64,000 nucleotides of DNA from Clusia tigrina (taxonomy: Eukaryota; Arthropoda; Insecta; Diptera; Clusiidae). The first letter of the stretch is position 1, and every line of letters starts with the position of its first letter. The position numbers and the translations under genes are program-made. Location of the stretch: contig OV050030.1 in assembly GCA_920105625.2 (NCBI GenBank), forward strand, positions 160,341,863 through 160,405,862, given 5' to 3'. The notes below the pieces were generated by a model. The model was not told where the DNA came from. It saw nothing but the letters and a program-made list of their open reading frames with translations, and did not search any database. Positions 10,833 through 23,011 of the stretch are shown piece by piece.

Positions 10833-13800
10833 CCTTGAAATTTTGTGACAATAAAGTACTCGAGCCTCTTGTCAATTTAAGCTATCGCTATGCTACCCTT
10901 GAGTCCCAAATCAAACACTGATAAAAATTCAAATGGCCCTAATTTCTATGCGGTGAGTCTTATATCAATCACAGTTTGCAACAATCAAATGCTTGTAACT
11001 TTTTACTGGAGCGTCATAAAACCTTGATATTTTGTGACAATAAAGAACTTGAGCCTCTTACCAATTTAAGCTATCGCTCATAGCTATGCTACCCTTGAGT
11101 CCCAAATCAAACACTGATAAAACTTCAAATGGCCCTAACTTCTATACGGTGCGTCCTATACCTATCAAATTTGCAACATACAAATGCTTATAACTTTTTA
11201 CTGGAGCGTAATAAAACCTTGAAATTTTCTGACAATAAAGTTCTCGAGCCTCTTGTCAATTTAAGCTATCGCTAATAGCTATGCTACCCTTGAGTCCCAA
11301 ATCAAACACTGATAAAACTTCAAATGGCCCTAACTTCTATACGGTGCGTTCTATATCTATCAAAGTTTGCTACATTTAAATGCTTGTAACTTTTTACTGG
11401 AGAGAAATAAAATCTGGAAATTTTGTGACAATAAAGTACTCGTGCCTCTTGTCAATTTAAGCTATTGCTCATAGCTATGCTACCCTTGAGTCCCAAATCA
11501 AACACTGATAAAACTTCAAATGGCCCTAACTTCTATACGGTGAGTCTTATATCAATTACAGTTTGCAACAATCAAATGACTGTAACTTTTTACTGAAGCG
11601 TCATAAAACCTTGACATTTTGTGACAATTAAGTACTTGAGCCTCTTACCAATTTAAGCTATCGCTCATAGCTATGCTACCCTTGAGTCCCAAATCAAACA
11701 CTGATAAAACTGCAAATGGCCCTAACTTCTATACGGTGCGTCCTATACCTATCAAATTTGCAACATACAAATGCTTATAACTTTTTACTGGAGCGTAATA
11801 AAACCTTGAAATTTTCTGACAATAAAGTTCTCGAGCCTCTTGTCAATTTAAGCTATCGCTAATAGCTATGCTACCCTTGAGTCCCAAAACAAACACTGAC
11901 AAAACTTCAAATGGCCCAAAATTCTATACGGTGGTCCTATACCTATAAAAGTTTGCAACATTCAAATGCTTTTAACTTACTACAGGAGCGTAATAAAACC
12001 TTGAAATTTTGTGACAATAAAGTACTCGAGCCTCTTGTCAATTTAAGCTATCGCTCATAGCTATGCTACCCTTGAGTCCCAAATCAAACACTGATAAAAA
12101 TTCAAATGGCCCTAATTTCTATGCGGTGAATCTTATATCAATCACAGTTTGCAACAATCAAATGCTTGTAACTTTTTACTGGAGCGTCATAAAACCTTGA
12201 TATTTTGTGACAATAAAGAACTTGAGCCTCTTACCAATTTAACTTATCGCTAATAGCTATGTTTCCCCTGAGTCCCAAAACAAACAGTGATAAAACATCA
12301 AATGGCCCTAACTTTTATACGGTGCGTCCTTTACCTATCAAAGTTTGCAATATTCACATGCTTCTAACTTTTTACTGGAGCGTCAGAAAATCTTGAAATT
12401 TTGTGACAATAAAGTACACGAGCCTCCTGTCAATTTAAGCTAGCGCTCATAGCTATGCTACCCTTGAGTCCCAAAACAAACACTGATAAAACTTCAAAAG
12501 GCCCTAACTTCTATACAGTGCGTCCTATACCTATCAAAGTTTGGAACAATCAAATAATAATAAAATAAAAATAAAATCTTGAAATTTTGTGACAATAAAG
12601 TACTCTTGCCTCTTGTCAATTTAAGCTATCGCTTATAGCTATGCTACCCTTGAGTCCCAAAACAAACATTGATAAAACTTCAAATGGCCCTAACTTCTAT
12701 ACGGTGCGACCTATACCTATCAAATTTTGACACATTCAAAGGCTTGTAAATTTTTACTGGAGCGTCATAAAACCTTGAAATTTTGTGACAATTAAGTACT
12801 CGAGCCTCTTGTCAATTTCAGCCATCGCTCATAGCTATGCTACTCTTGAGTCCCAAAACAACCACTGATAAAACTTCAAATGGCCCTATTTTCTATACGG
12901 TGCGTCCCATACCTATCAAAGTTTGCAACAATCAAATGCTTGTAACTTTTTGATGGAGCGAAATAAAATCTTGAAATTTTGTAACAATAAAGTATTCGTG
13001 CCTCTTGTCAAATTAAGCTATAGCTCATAGCTATGCTACCCTTGAGTCCCAAAACACATACTGATAAAACTTCAATTGGCCCCAACTTCTATACGGTGCG
13101 ACCTATACCTATCAAAGTTTGCAACATTCAAATGCTTGTAATTTTTTACTGGAGCGTCATAAAACCTGAAATTTTGTGACAATAAAGTACTCGAGCCTCT
13201 TGTCAATTCAAGCCATCGCTCATAGCTATGCTACTCTTGAGTGCCAAATCAAACACTGATAAAACTTCAAATGGCCCTAACTTCTATACGGTGCGTCCAA
13301 TACCTATCAAAGTTTGCAAACAATCAAATGCTTGTAACTTTTTACTGGAGTGTAATAAAATCTTGAAATTTTGTGACAATAAATTACTGGAGCCTCTTGT
13401 CAATTTAAGCTATCGCTAATAGCTATGCTACCTTTGAGTCCCAAATCAAACACTGATAAAAATTCAAATGGCCCTAACTTCTATGCGGTGAGTCTTATAT
13501 CAATCACAGTTTGCAACAATCAAATGCTTGTAACTTTTTACTGGAGCGTCATAAAACCTTGACATTTTGTGACAATAAAGTACTTGAGCCTCTTACCAAT
13601 TTAACTTATCGCTAATAGCTATGCTTCCCCTGAGTTCCAAAACAAACAGTGATAAAACTGCAAATGGCCCTAACTTTTATACGGTGCGTCCTTTACCTAT
13701 CAAAGTTTGCAATATTCACATGCTTCTAACTTTTTACTGGAGCGTCATAAAATCTTGAAATTTTGTGACAATAAAGTACACGAGCCTCCTGTCACTTTAA

Positions 13801-14680
13801 GCTAGCGCTCATAGCTATGCTACCCTTGAGTCCCAAAACAAACACTGATAAAACTTCAAAAGGCCCTAACTTCTATACAGTGCGTCCTATATCTAGCAAA
13901 GTTTGGAACAATCAAATGCTTGTAACTTTTTACTGGAGCGTAATAAAATCTTGAAATTTTGTGGCTATAAAGTACTCTTGCCTCTTGTCAATGTAAGCTA
14001 CCGCTTATAGCTATGCTACCCTGAGTCCCAAAACAAACATTGATAAAACTTCAAATGGCCCTAACTTCTATACGGTGCGACCTATACCTATCAAATTTTG
14101 ACACATTCAAATGCTTGTAAATTTTTACTGGAGCGTCATAAAACCTTGAAATTTTGTGACAATAAAGTACTCGATCCTCTTGTCAATTTCAGCCATCGCT
14201 CATAGCTATGCTACTCTTGAGTCCCAAAACAACCACTGATAAAACTTCAAATGGCCCTAATTTCTATACGGTGCGTCCTATACCTATCAAAGTTTGACAC
14301 ATTCAAATGCTTGTAACTTTTTGCTGGAGCGTAATAAAATCTTGAAATTTTGTAACAATAAAGTATTCGTGCCTCTTGTCAAATTAAGCTATAGCTCATA
14401 GCTATGCTACCCTTGAGTCCCAAAACACATACTGATAAAACTTCAAATGGCCCCAACTTCTATACGGTGCGACCTATACCTATAAAATTTTGACACATTC
14501 AAATGCTTGTAAATTTTTACTGGAATTGAAATTATGTGACAATAAAGTACTCGAGCCTCTTGTCAATTTCAGCCATCGCTCATAGTTATGCTACTCTTGA
14601 GTCCCAAAACAACCACTGATAAAACTGCAAATGGCCCTAACTTCTATACGGTGCGTCCTATACCTATCGAAGTTTGCAAC
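10833..14680 (+). repeat. 4277-bp HOR, copy 2 (3848 bp retained)
   Basis: Tandem partner of 6556-10403. At about 14681 it leaves the register of copy 1: copy 1 reads AACATTCAAATGC followed by TTTTTGCTGG, this copy AACAATCAAATGC followed by TTTTTACTGG. It then enters the 11-monomer HOR. The near-absence of substitutions implies a very recent duplication or ongoing gene conversion. Confidence 0.92.
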
Positions 14681-14783
14681 AATCAAATGCTTGTAACTTT
14701 TTACTGGAGCGTAATAGAACCTTGAAATTTTGTGACAATAAAGTACTCGAGCCTCTTGTCAATTTAAGCTATCGCTTATAGCT
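14681..14783 (+). repeat. Transition half-monomer into the 11-mer HOR
   Basis: This is the 3' portion of an F/D'-type monomer (CTATCGAAGTTTGC just upstream, TAATAGAACC within). It corresponds to the 3' half of the D' unit at 16745-16940, so the shift between the 4277-bp and 2157-bp periodicities falls within one monomer. Confidence 0.75.
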
Positions 14784-16940
14784 ATGCTACCCTTGAATCC
14801 CAAATCAAACACTGATAAAACTTCAAATGGCCCTAACTTCTATACGGTGCGTCATATACCTATCAAATTTGCAACATACAAATGCTTATAACTTTTTACT
14901 GGAGCGTAATAAAACCTTGAAATTTTCTGACAATAAAGTTCTCGAGCCTCTTGTCAATTTAAGCTATCGCTAATAGCTATTCTACCCTTGAGTCCCAAAA
15001 CAAACACTGACAAAAGTTCAAATGGCCCAAAATTCTATACGGTGGTCCTATACCTATGAAAGTTTGCAACATTCAAATGCTTTTAACTTACTACAAGAGC
15101 GTAATAAAACCTTGAAATTTTGTGACAATAAAGTACTCGAGCCTCTTGTCAATTTAAGCTATCGCTCCTAGCTATGGTACCCTTGAGTCCCAAAACAAAC
15201 ACTGACAAAACTTCAAATGGGCCTAACTTCTATACGGTGCGTCCTATACCTATCAAAGTTTGCAACAATCAAATGCTTGTAACTTTTTACTGGAGTGTAA
15301 TAAAATCTTGAAATTTTGTGACAATAAAGTACTCGAGCCTCTTGTCAATTTAAGCTATCGCTAATAGCTATGCTACCTTTGAGTCCCTAATCAAACACTG
15401 ATAAAACTTCAAATGGCCCTAACTTCTATACGGTGAGTCTTATATCAATCACAGTTTGCAACAATCAAATGCTTGTAACTTTTTTCTGGAGCGTCATAAA
15501 ACCTTTACATTTTGTGACAATACAGTACTCGTGCCTCTTATAAATTTAAGCTATCGCTCATAGCTAAGCTACCCTTGAGTCCGAAATCAAACGCTGATAA
15601 ATCTTCAAATGGCCCCAAATTCTATACTGTGCCTCCTATATCTATCAAAGTTTGCTACATTCAAATGCTTGTAACTTTTTACTGGAGCGTAATAAAATCT
15701 GGAAATTTTGTGACAATAAAGTACTCGTGCCTCATGTTAATTTAAGCTTTCGCTCATAGCTATGCTACCCTTGAGTCCCAAATCAAACACTGATAAAACT
15801 TCAAATGGCCCTAACTTCTATACGGTGCGTCGTATATCTATCAAAGTTTGCTACATTTAAATGCTTGTAACTTTTTACTGGAGCGTAATAAAATCTGGAA
15901 ATTTTGTAACAATAAAGTATTCGTGCCTCTTGTCAAATTAAGCTATAGCTCATAGCTATGCTACCCTTGAGTCCAAAAAAACACATACTGATAAAACTTC
16001 AAATGGCCCTAACTTCTATACGGTGCGACCTATACCTATCAAAGTTTGCAACATTCAAATGCTTGTAATTTTTTACTGGAGCGTCATAAAACCTTGAAAT
16101 TTTGTGACAATAAAGTACTCGAGCCTCTTGTCAATTCAAGCCATCGCTCATAGCTATGCTACTCTTGAGTGCCAAAACAAACACTGATAAAACTTCAAAT
16201 GGCCTTAACTTCTAAACGGTGCGTCCTATACCTATCAAAGTTTGCAAACAATCAAATGCTTGTAACTTTTTACTGGAGTGTAATAAAATCTTGAAATTTT
16301 GTGACAATAAATTACTGGAGCCTCTTGTCAATTTAAGCTATCGCTAATAGCTATGCTACCCTTGAGTCCCAAATCAAACACTGATAAAAATTTAAATGGC
16401 CCTAACTTCTATGCGGTGAGTCTTATATCAATCACAGTTTGCAACAATCAAATGCTTGTAACTTTTTACTGGAGCGTCATAAAACCTTGACATTTTGTGA
16501 CAATAAAGTACTTGAGCCTCTTACCAATTTAACTTATCGCTAATAGCTATGCTTCCCCTAAGTCCCAAAACAAACAGTGATAAAACTTCAAATGGCCCTA
16601 ACTTTTATACGGTGCGTCCTTTACCTATCAAAGTTTGCAATATTCACATGCTTGTAACTTTTTACTGGAGCGTCATAAAATCTTGAAATTTTGTGACAAT
16701 AAAGTACACGAGCCTCCTGTCAATTAAAGCTAGCGCTCATAGCTATGCTACCCTTGAGTCACAAAACAAACACTGATAAAACTTCAAAAGGCCCTAACTT
16801 CTATACGGTGCGTCCTATACCTATCGAAGTTTGCAACAATCAAATGCTTGTAACTTTTTACTGGAGCGTAATAAAACCTTGAAATTTTGTGACACTAAAG
16901 TACTCGAGCCTCTTGTCAATTTAAGCTATCGCTTATAGCT
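14784..16940 (+). repeat. 11-monomer HOR, copy 1 (2157 bp)
   Basis: Order I-J-A1-B1-K-L-H-A2-B2-C-D'. The I monomer is marked by CTTGAATCCC and GTGCGTCATATACC. The next copy starts exactly 2157 bp later. Copies differ by scattered substitutions and small indels, for example the longer A-run in this H monomer at 15974-15981 against the next copy. From 15612 onward it is also the start of the 15.5-kb super-unit. Confidence 0.93.
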
Positions 16941-17135
16941 ATGCTACCCTTGAATCCCAAATCAAACACTGATAAAACTTCAAATGGCCCTAACTTCTAT
17001 ACGGTGCGTCATATACCTATCAAATTTGCAACATACAAATGCTTATAACTTTTTACTGGAGCGTAATAAAACCTTGAAATTTTCTGACAATAAAGTTCTC
17101 GAGCCTCTTGTCAATTTAAGCTATCGCTAATAGCT
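16941..17135 (+). repeat. Family I exemplar
   Basis: Markers: CTATCAAATTTGCAACATAC, AATGCTTATAAC, and TTTTCTGACAATAAAGTTC in place of the usual TTTTGTGACAATAAAGTAC. Length is 195 bp because the AAAGTTTGC run is one base short. I is usually followed by J. Confidence 0.9.
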
Positions 17136-17330
17136 ATTCTACCCTTGAGTCCCAAAACAAACACTGACAAAAGTTCAAATGGCCCAAAATTCTATACGGT
17201 GGTCCTATACCTATGAAAGTTTGCAACATTCAAATGCTTTTAACTTACTACAGGAGCGTAATAAAACCTTGAAATTTTGTGACAATAAAGTACTCGAGCC
17301 TCTTGTCAATTTAAGCTATCGCTCCTAGCT
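17136..17330 (+). repeat. Family J exemplar
   Basis: Markers: ACTGACAAAA, GGCCCAAAATTCTATACGG, TGGTCCTATACC (one base shorter than GCGTCC), AATGCTTTTAACTTACTACA and GGAGCG. This copy starts CTATTCTACCC, so it lacks the usual ATG. J usually follows I and precedes A1. Confidence 0.9.
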
Positions 17331-17526
17331 ATGGTACCCTTGAGTCCCAAAACAAACACTGACAAAACTTCAAATGGGCCTAACTTCTATACGGTGCGTC
17401 CTATACCTATCAAAGTTTGCAACAATCAAATGCTTGTAACTTTTTACTGGAGTGTAATAAAATCTTGAAATTTTGTGACAATAAAGTACTCGAGCCTCTT
17501 GTCAATTTAAGCTATCGCTAATAGCT
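17331..17526 (+). repeat. Family A1 exemplar
   Basis: Markers: ATGGTACCC (creates a KpnI site GGTACC), ACTGACAAAA, CAAATGGGCCTAAC, and GGAGTGTAATAAAATC. The monomer ends CGCTAATAGCT and is followed by B1 with CTACCTTTGAG. Confidence 0.9.
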
Positions 17527-17722
17527 ATGCTACCTTTGAGTCCCAAATCAAACACTGATAAAACTTCAAATGGCCCTAACTTCTATACGGTGAGTCTTAT
17601 ATCAATCACAGTTTGCAACAATCAAATGCTTGTAACTTTTTTCTGGAGCGTCATAAAACCTTTACATTTTGTGACAATACAGTACTCGTGCCTCTTATAA
17701 ATTTAAGCTATCGCTCATAGCT
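17527..17722 (+). repeat. Family B1 exemplar
   Basis: Markers: CTACCTTTGAG, GTGAGTCTTATATCAATCAC, AACTTTTTTCTGGAGCG, ACATTTTGTGACAATACAG and CTCTTATAAATTTAAG. The GTGAGTCTTATATC centre is shared with B2 and B3. Confidence 0.9.
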
Positions 17723-17918
17723 AAGCTACCCTTGAGTCCGAAATCAAACGCTGATAAATCTTCAAATGGCCCCAAATTCTATACTGTGCCTCCTATATCT
17801 ATCAAAGTTTGCTACATTCAAATGCTTGTAACTTTTTACTGGAGCGTAATAAAATCTGGAAATTTTGTGACAATAAAGTACTCGTGCCTCATGTCAATTT
17901 AAGCTTTCGCTCATAGCT
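17723..17918 (+). repeat. Family K exemplar
   Basis: Markers: CAAACGCTGATAAATC, CCCAAATTCTATACTGTGCC, TCCTATATCTATC, TTTGCTACATTC and AAAATCTGGAAATT. In this copy the leading ATG is AAG. Its 3' end CTCATGTCAATTTAAGCTTT gives a HindIII site AAGCTT. Confidence 0.88.
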
Positions 17919-18114
17919 ATGCTACACTTGAGTCCCAAATCAAACACTGATAAAACTTCAAATGGCCCTAACTTCTATACGGTGCGTCGTATATCTATCA
18001 AAGTTTGCTACATTTAAATGCTTGTAACTTTTTACTGGAGCGTAATAAAATCTGGAAATTTTGTAACAATAAAGTATTCGTGCCTCTTGTCAAATTAAGC
18101 TATAGCTCATAGCT
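17919..18114 (+). repeat. Family L exemplar
   Basis: Markers: GTGCGTCGTATATCTATC, TTTGCTACATTTAAATGC, AATCTGG, TTTTGTAACAATAAAGTATTC and GTCAAATTAAGCTATAGCTC. It is related to K in the centre; its end forms the double palindrome with the next H monomer. Confidence 0.88.
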
Positions 18115-18117
18115 ATG
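18098..18117. repeat. Double palindrome at an L/H monomer junction
   Basis: AGCTATAGCT (18098-18107) and CATAGCTATG (18108-18117) are two perfect 10-bp palindromes placed back to back. This form appears wherever a monomer ending GTCAAATTAAGCTATAGCTC precedes an H monomer, for example near 10110, 22410 and 25350. One C-to-A change in the standard dyad (ATCGCT to ATAGCT) creates it. Confidence 0.8.
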
Positions 18118-18310
18118 CTACCCTTGAGTCCCAAAACACATACTGATAAAACTTCAAATGGCCCCAACTTCTATACGGTGCGACCTATACCTATCAAAGT
18201 TTGCAACATTCAAATGCTTGTAATTTTTTACTGGAGCGTCATAAAACCTTGAAATTTTGTGACAATAAAGTACTCGAGCCTCTTGTCAATTCAAGCCATC
18301 GCTCATAGCT
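18115..18310 (+). repeat. Family H exemplar
   Basis: Markers: CCCAAAACACATACTGATAA, GGCCCCAAC, GTGCGACCTATACC, AACATTCAAATGC, TTGTAATTTTTTACTGG, GCGTCATAAAACC and a 3' end TCAATTCAAGCCATCGC. H is followed by A2 in the 11-mer, and by E-like units elsewhere. Confidence 0.88.
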
Positions 18311-18507
18311 ATGCTACTCTTGAGTGCCAAAACAAACACTGATAAAACTTCAAATGGCCTTAACTTCTAAACGGTGCGTCCTATACCTATCAAAGTTTGC
18401 AAACAATCAAATGCTTGTAACTTTTTACTGGAGTGTAATAAAATCTTGAAATTTTGTGACAATAAATTACTGGAGCCTCTTGTCAATTTAAGCTATCGCT
18501 AATAGCT
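18311..18507 (+). repeat. Family A2 exemplar (197 bp)
   Basis: Markers: CTACTCTTGAGTGCC, GGCCTTAAC, GTTTGCAAACAATC (one extra A, hence 197 bp), GGAGTGTAATAAAATC and AATAAATTACTGGAGCC. Because 197 and the local stop pattern fall favourably, many A2 copies carry a 63-codon open frame from their ATG. It is a by-product of repeat length, not a gene. Confidence 0.9.
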
Positions 18508-18703
18508 ATGCTACCCTTGAGTCCCAAATCAAACACTGATAAAAATTCAAATGGCCCTAACTTCTATGCGGTGAGTCTTATATCAATCACAGTTTGCAAC
18601 AATCAAATGCTTGTAACTTTTTACTGGAGCGTCATAAAACCTTGACATTTTGTGACAATAAAGTACTTGAGCCTCTTACCAATTTAACTTATCGCTAATA
18701 GCT
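18508..18703 (+). repeat. Family B2 exemplar
   Basis: Markers: GATAAAAATTCAAATGG, TTCTATGCGGTGAGTC, TTATATCAATCACAG, ACATTTTGTGACAATAAAG, TACTTGAGCCTCTTACCAAT and TTTAACTTATCGCTAATAGC. Usually followed by C in the 11-mer and by D or E elsewhere. Confidence 0.9.
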
Positions 18704-18899
18704 ATGCTTCCCCTGAGTCCCAAAACAAACAGTGATAAAACTTCAAATGGCCCTAACTTTTATACGGTGCGTCCTTTACCTATCAAAGTTTGCAATATTC
18801 ACATGCTTGTAACTTTTTACTGGAGCGTCATAAAATCTTGAAATTTTGTGACAATAAAGTACACGAGCCTCCTGTCAATTTAAGCTAGCGCTCATAGCT
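18704..18899 (+). repeat. Family C exemplar
   Basis: Markers: ATGCTTCCCCTGAGTCCC, AACAGTGATAAAAC, AACTTTTATACGGTGCG, TCCTTTACCTATC, TTTGCAATATTCACATGC, TACACGAGCCTCCTGTC. The 3' end AAGCTAGCGCTCATAGC carries overlapping NheI (GCTAGC) and AfeI (AGCGCT) sites. Confidence 0.9.
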
Positions 18900-19095
18900 A
18901 TGCTACCCTTGAGTCACAAAACAAACACTGATAAAACTTCAAAAGGCCCTAACTTCTATACGGTGCGTCCTATACCTATCGAAGTTTGCAACAATCAAAT
19001 GCTTGTAACTTTTTACTGGAGCGTAATAAAACCTTGAAATTTTGTGACACTAAAGTACTCGAGCCTCTTGTCAATTTAAGCTATCGCTTATAGCT

Positions 19096-20270
19096 ATGCT
19101 ACCCTTGAATCCCAAATCAAACAGTGATAAAGCTTCAAATGGCCCTAACTTCTATACGGTGAGTTTTATTTCAATCACAGTTTGCAACAATCAAATGCTT
19201 GTAACTTTTTTCTGGAGCGTCATAAAACCTTTACATTTTGTGACAATACAGTACTCGTGCCTCTTATAAATTTAAGCTATCGCTCATAGCTATGCTACCC
19301 TTGAGTCCCAAATCAAACGCTGATAAATCTTCAAATGGCCCTAAATTCTATACTGTGCCTCCTATATCTATCAAAGTTTGCTACATTCAAATGCTTGTAA
19401 CTTTTTACTGGAGCGTAATAAAATCTGGAAATTTTGTGACAATAAAGTACTCGTGCCTCATGCCAATTTAAGCTTTCGCTCATAGCTATGCTACCCTTGA
19501 GTCCCAAATCAAACACTGATAAAACTTCAAATGGCCCTAACTTCTATACGGTGCGTCCTATATCTATCAAAGTTTGCTACATTTAAATGCTTGTAACTTT
19601 TTACTGGAGCGTAATAAAAACTGGAAATTTTGTAACAATAAAGTATTCGTGCCTCTTGTCAAATTAAGCTATTGCTCATGGCTATGCTACCCTTGAGTCC
19701 CACAACACATACTGATAAAACTTCAAATGGCCCCAACTTCTTTACGGTGCGACCTATACCTATCAAAGTTTGCAACATTCAAATGCTTGTAATTTTTTAC
19801 TGGAGCGTCATAAAACCTTGAAATTTTGTGACAATAAAGTACTCGAGCCACTTACCAATTTAACTTATCGCTCATAGCTATGCTTCCCCTGAGTCCCAAA
19901 ACAAACACTGATAAAACTTCAAATGGCCCTAACTTTTATACGGTGCGTCCTTTACCTATCAAAGTTTGCAATATTCACATGCTTGTAACTTTTACTGGAG
20001 CGTCATAAAATCTTTAAGTTTTGTGACAATAAAGTACTCGAGCCTCTGGTCAATTTAAGCTATCGCTCATAGCTATGCTACTCTTGAGTCCCAAAACAAA
20101 CACTGATAAAACTTCAAAAGGCCCTAACTTCTATACGGTGCGTCCTATACCTATCAAAGTTTGCAACAATCAAATGCTTGTAACTTTTTGCTGGAGCGTA
20201 ATAAAATCTTGAAATTTTGTGACAATCAAGTACTCGAGCCTCTTGCCAATTCAAGCCATCGCTCATAGCT
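19096..20270 (+). repeat. Six-monomer stretch beginning with an I/B1 chimera
   Basis: The monomer at 19096-19291 starts as I (CTTGAATCCC, GATAAAGCTTC) and continues as B1 (GAGTTTTATTTCAATC). K, L, H, C and a D variant with CTACTCTTGAG follow. The corresponding place in copy 2 (34182-35061) has 684 more bases: a half monomer plus I, J and A1. From 19161 the two copies agree at offset 15770. Confidence 0.85.
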
Positions 20271-23011
20271 ATGCTACTCTTGAGTGCCAAAACAAACACT
20301 GATAAAACTTCAAATGGCCTTAACTTCTATACGGTGCGTCCTATACCTATCAAAGTTTGCAAACAATCAAATGCTTGTAACTTTTTACTGGAGTGTAATA
20401 AAATCTTGAAATTTTGTGACAATAAATTACTGGAGCCTCGTGTCAATTTAAGCTATCGCTAATAGCTATGCTACCCTTGAGTCCCAAATCAAACACTGAT
20501 AAAAATTCAAATGGCCCTAACTTCTATGCGGTGAGTCTTATATCAATCACAGTTTGCAACAATCAAATGCTTGTAACTTTTTACTGGAGCGTCATAAAAT
20601 CTTGAAATTTTGTGACAATAAAGTACACGAGCCTCCTGTCAATTTAAGCTAGCTCATAGCTATGCTACCCTTGGGTCCCAAAACAAACACTGATAAAACT
20701 TCAAAAAGCCCTAGCTTCTATACAGTGCGTCCTACAACTATCAAAGTTTGGAACAATCAAATGCTTGTAACTTTTTACTGGAGCGTAATAAAATCTTGAA
20801 ATTTTGTGACAATAAAGTACTCTTGCCTCTTGTCAATTTAAGCTATCCCTTATAGCTATGCTACCCTTGAGTCCCAAAACAAACATTGATAAAACTTCAA
20901 ATGGCCCTAACTTCTATACGGTGCGACCTATACCTATCAAATTTTGACACATTCAAATGCTTGTAAATTTTTACTGGAGCGTCATAAAAGCTTGAAATTT
21001 TGTGACAATAAATTACTGGAGCCTCTTGTCAATTTCAGCCATCGCTCAAAGCTATGCTACTCTTGAGTCCCAAAACAACCACTGATAAAACTTCAAATGG
21101 CCCTAACTTCTATACGGTGCGTCCTATACCTATAAAAGTTTGCAACATTCAACTGCTTTTAACTTACTACAGGAGCGTAATAAAACCTTGAAATTTTGTG
21201 ACAATAAAGTACTCGAGCCTCTTGTCAATTTATGCTATCTCTCATAGCTATGGTACCCTTGAGTCCCAAAACAAACACTGACAAAACTTCAAATGGGCCT
21301 AACTTCTATACGGTGCGTCCTATACCTATCTAAGTTTGCAACAATCAAATGCTTGTAACTTTTTACTGGAGTGTAATAAAATCTTGAAATTTTGTAACAA
21401 TAAAGTACTCGAGCCTCTTGTCAATTTAAGCTATCGCTAATAGCTATGCTACCTTTGAGTCCCAAATCAGACACTGATAAAACTTCAAATGGCCCTAACT
21501 TCTGTACGGTGAGTCTTATATCAATCACAGTTTGCAACAATCAAATGCTTGTAACTTTTTTCTGGAGCGTAATAAAACCTTGAAATTTTGTGACAATAAA
21601 GTACTCGAGCTTCTTATCAATTTAAGCTATCGCTCATAGCTATGGTACCCTTGAGTCCCAAAACAAACACTGACAAAACTTCAAATGGGCCTAACTTCTA
21701 TACGGTGCGTCCTATACCTATCAAAGTTTGCAACAATCAAATGCTTGTAACTTTTTACTGGAGTGTAATAAAATCTTGACATTTTGTGACAATTAAGTAC
21801 TTGAGCCTCTTACCAATTTAAGCTATCGCTCATAGCTATGCTCCCCTTGAGTCCCAAATCAAACACTGATAAAACTTTAAATGGCCCTAACTTCTATACG
21901 GTGCGTGCTATACCTATCAAATTTGCAACATACAAATGCTTATAACTTTTTACTGGAGCGTAATAAAACCTTGAAATTTTCTGACAATAAAGTTCTCGAG
22001 CCTCTTGTCAATTTAAGCTATCGCTAATAGCTATCCTACCCTTGAGTCCCAAAACAAACACTGACAAAACTTCAAATGGCCCAAAATTCTATACGGTGGT
22101 CCTATACCTATAAAAGTTTGCAACATTCAAATGCTTTTAACTTACTACAGGAGCGTAATAAAACCTTGAAATTTTGTGACAATAAAGTACTCGAGCCTCT
22201 TGTCAATTTAAGCTATCGCTCATAGCTATGGTTCCCTTGAGTCCCAAAACAAACACTGACAAAACTCCAAATGGGCCTAACTTCTATACGGTGCGTCCTA
22301 TACCTATCAAAGTTTGCACCAATCAAATGCTTGTAACTTTTTGCTGGAGCGTAATAAAATCTTGAAATTTTGTAACAATAAAGTATTCGTGCCTCTTGTC
22401 AAATTAAGCTATAGCTCATAGCTATGCTACCCTTGAGTCCCAAAACAAACACTGACAAAACTCCAAATGGGCCTAACTTCTATACGGTGCGTCCTATACC
22501 TATCAAAGTTTGCACCATTCAAATGCTTGTAATTTTTTACTGGAGCGTCATAAAACCTTGAAATTTTGTGACAATAAAGTACTCGAGCCTCTTGTCAATT
22601 CAAGCCATCGCTCATAGCTATGCGACTCTTGAGTGCCAAAACAAACATTGATAAAACTTCAAATGGCCCTAACTTCTATACGGTGCGACCTAAACCTATC
22701 AAATTTTGACACATTCAAATGCTTGTAAATTTTTACTGGAGCGTCATAAAACCTTGAAATTTTGTGACAATAAAGTACTCGAGCCTCTTGTGAAATTAAG
22801 CTATAGCTCATAGCTATGCTACCCTTGAGTCCCAAAACACATACTGATAAAACTTCAAATGGCCCCAACTTCTATACGGTGCGACCTATACCTATCAAAT
22901 TTTGACACATTCAAATGCTTGTAAATTTTTACTGGAGCGTCATAAAATCTTTAAATTTTGTGACAATAAAGTACTCGAGCCTCTTGTCAATTTAAGCTAT
23001 CCCTCATAGCT
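20271..23011 (+). repeat. 14-monomer HOR in super-unit copy 1 (2741 bp)
   Basis: Begins with A2, then B2, D, E, F/J, A1, B1, A1, I, J, A1, A1-like, E, H; the next A2 starts at 23012. GTGCGTGCTA marks the I monomer here (21901) and in the next unit (24839). The D monomer near 20650 has a 2-bp deletion in its junction (AAGCTAGCTCATAGC). Compared with copy 2 it has one extra A1 near 21600-21790. Confidence 0.82.

Larger units (their letters stand above)
16941..19095 (+). repeat. 11-monomer HOR, copy 2 (2155 bp)
   Basis: Monomers start at 16941 (I), 17136 (J), 17331 (A1), 17527 (B1), 17723 (K), 17919 (L), 18115 (H), 18311 (A2), 18508 (B2), 18704 (C) and 18900 (D'). Lengths are 195, 195, 196, 196, 196, 196, 196, 197, 196, 196 and 196. 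This is the clearest ordered HOR in the window and serves here as the family key. Confidence 0.95.

Noticed and set aside
14791..14810. CCTTGAATCCC resembles a tRNA B box
   Set aside because: It lacks the core GTTCGAATCC spacing, there is no matching A box at the right distance, and no cloverleaf can be formed. The common form CTTGAGTCCC fits even less well. A near A-box on the minus strand at TAGCATAGCTA ends in the wrong base.
20271..20462. 63-codon open frame starting at the ATG of an A2 monomer, recurring at 3488, 8951, 13228, 23012, 36041 and 38586, and similar short frames on either strand (for example 19331-19516 and 22659-22868 on the minus strand)
   Set aside because: Each frame spans about one monomer and ends at the next junction (CGCTAATAG). 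Monomer length is 1 or 2 modulo 3, so no frame continues. The frames recur only because the DNA repeats, and indels in sister monomers break them freely. I see no evidence of coding.
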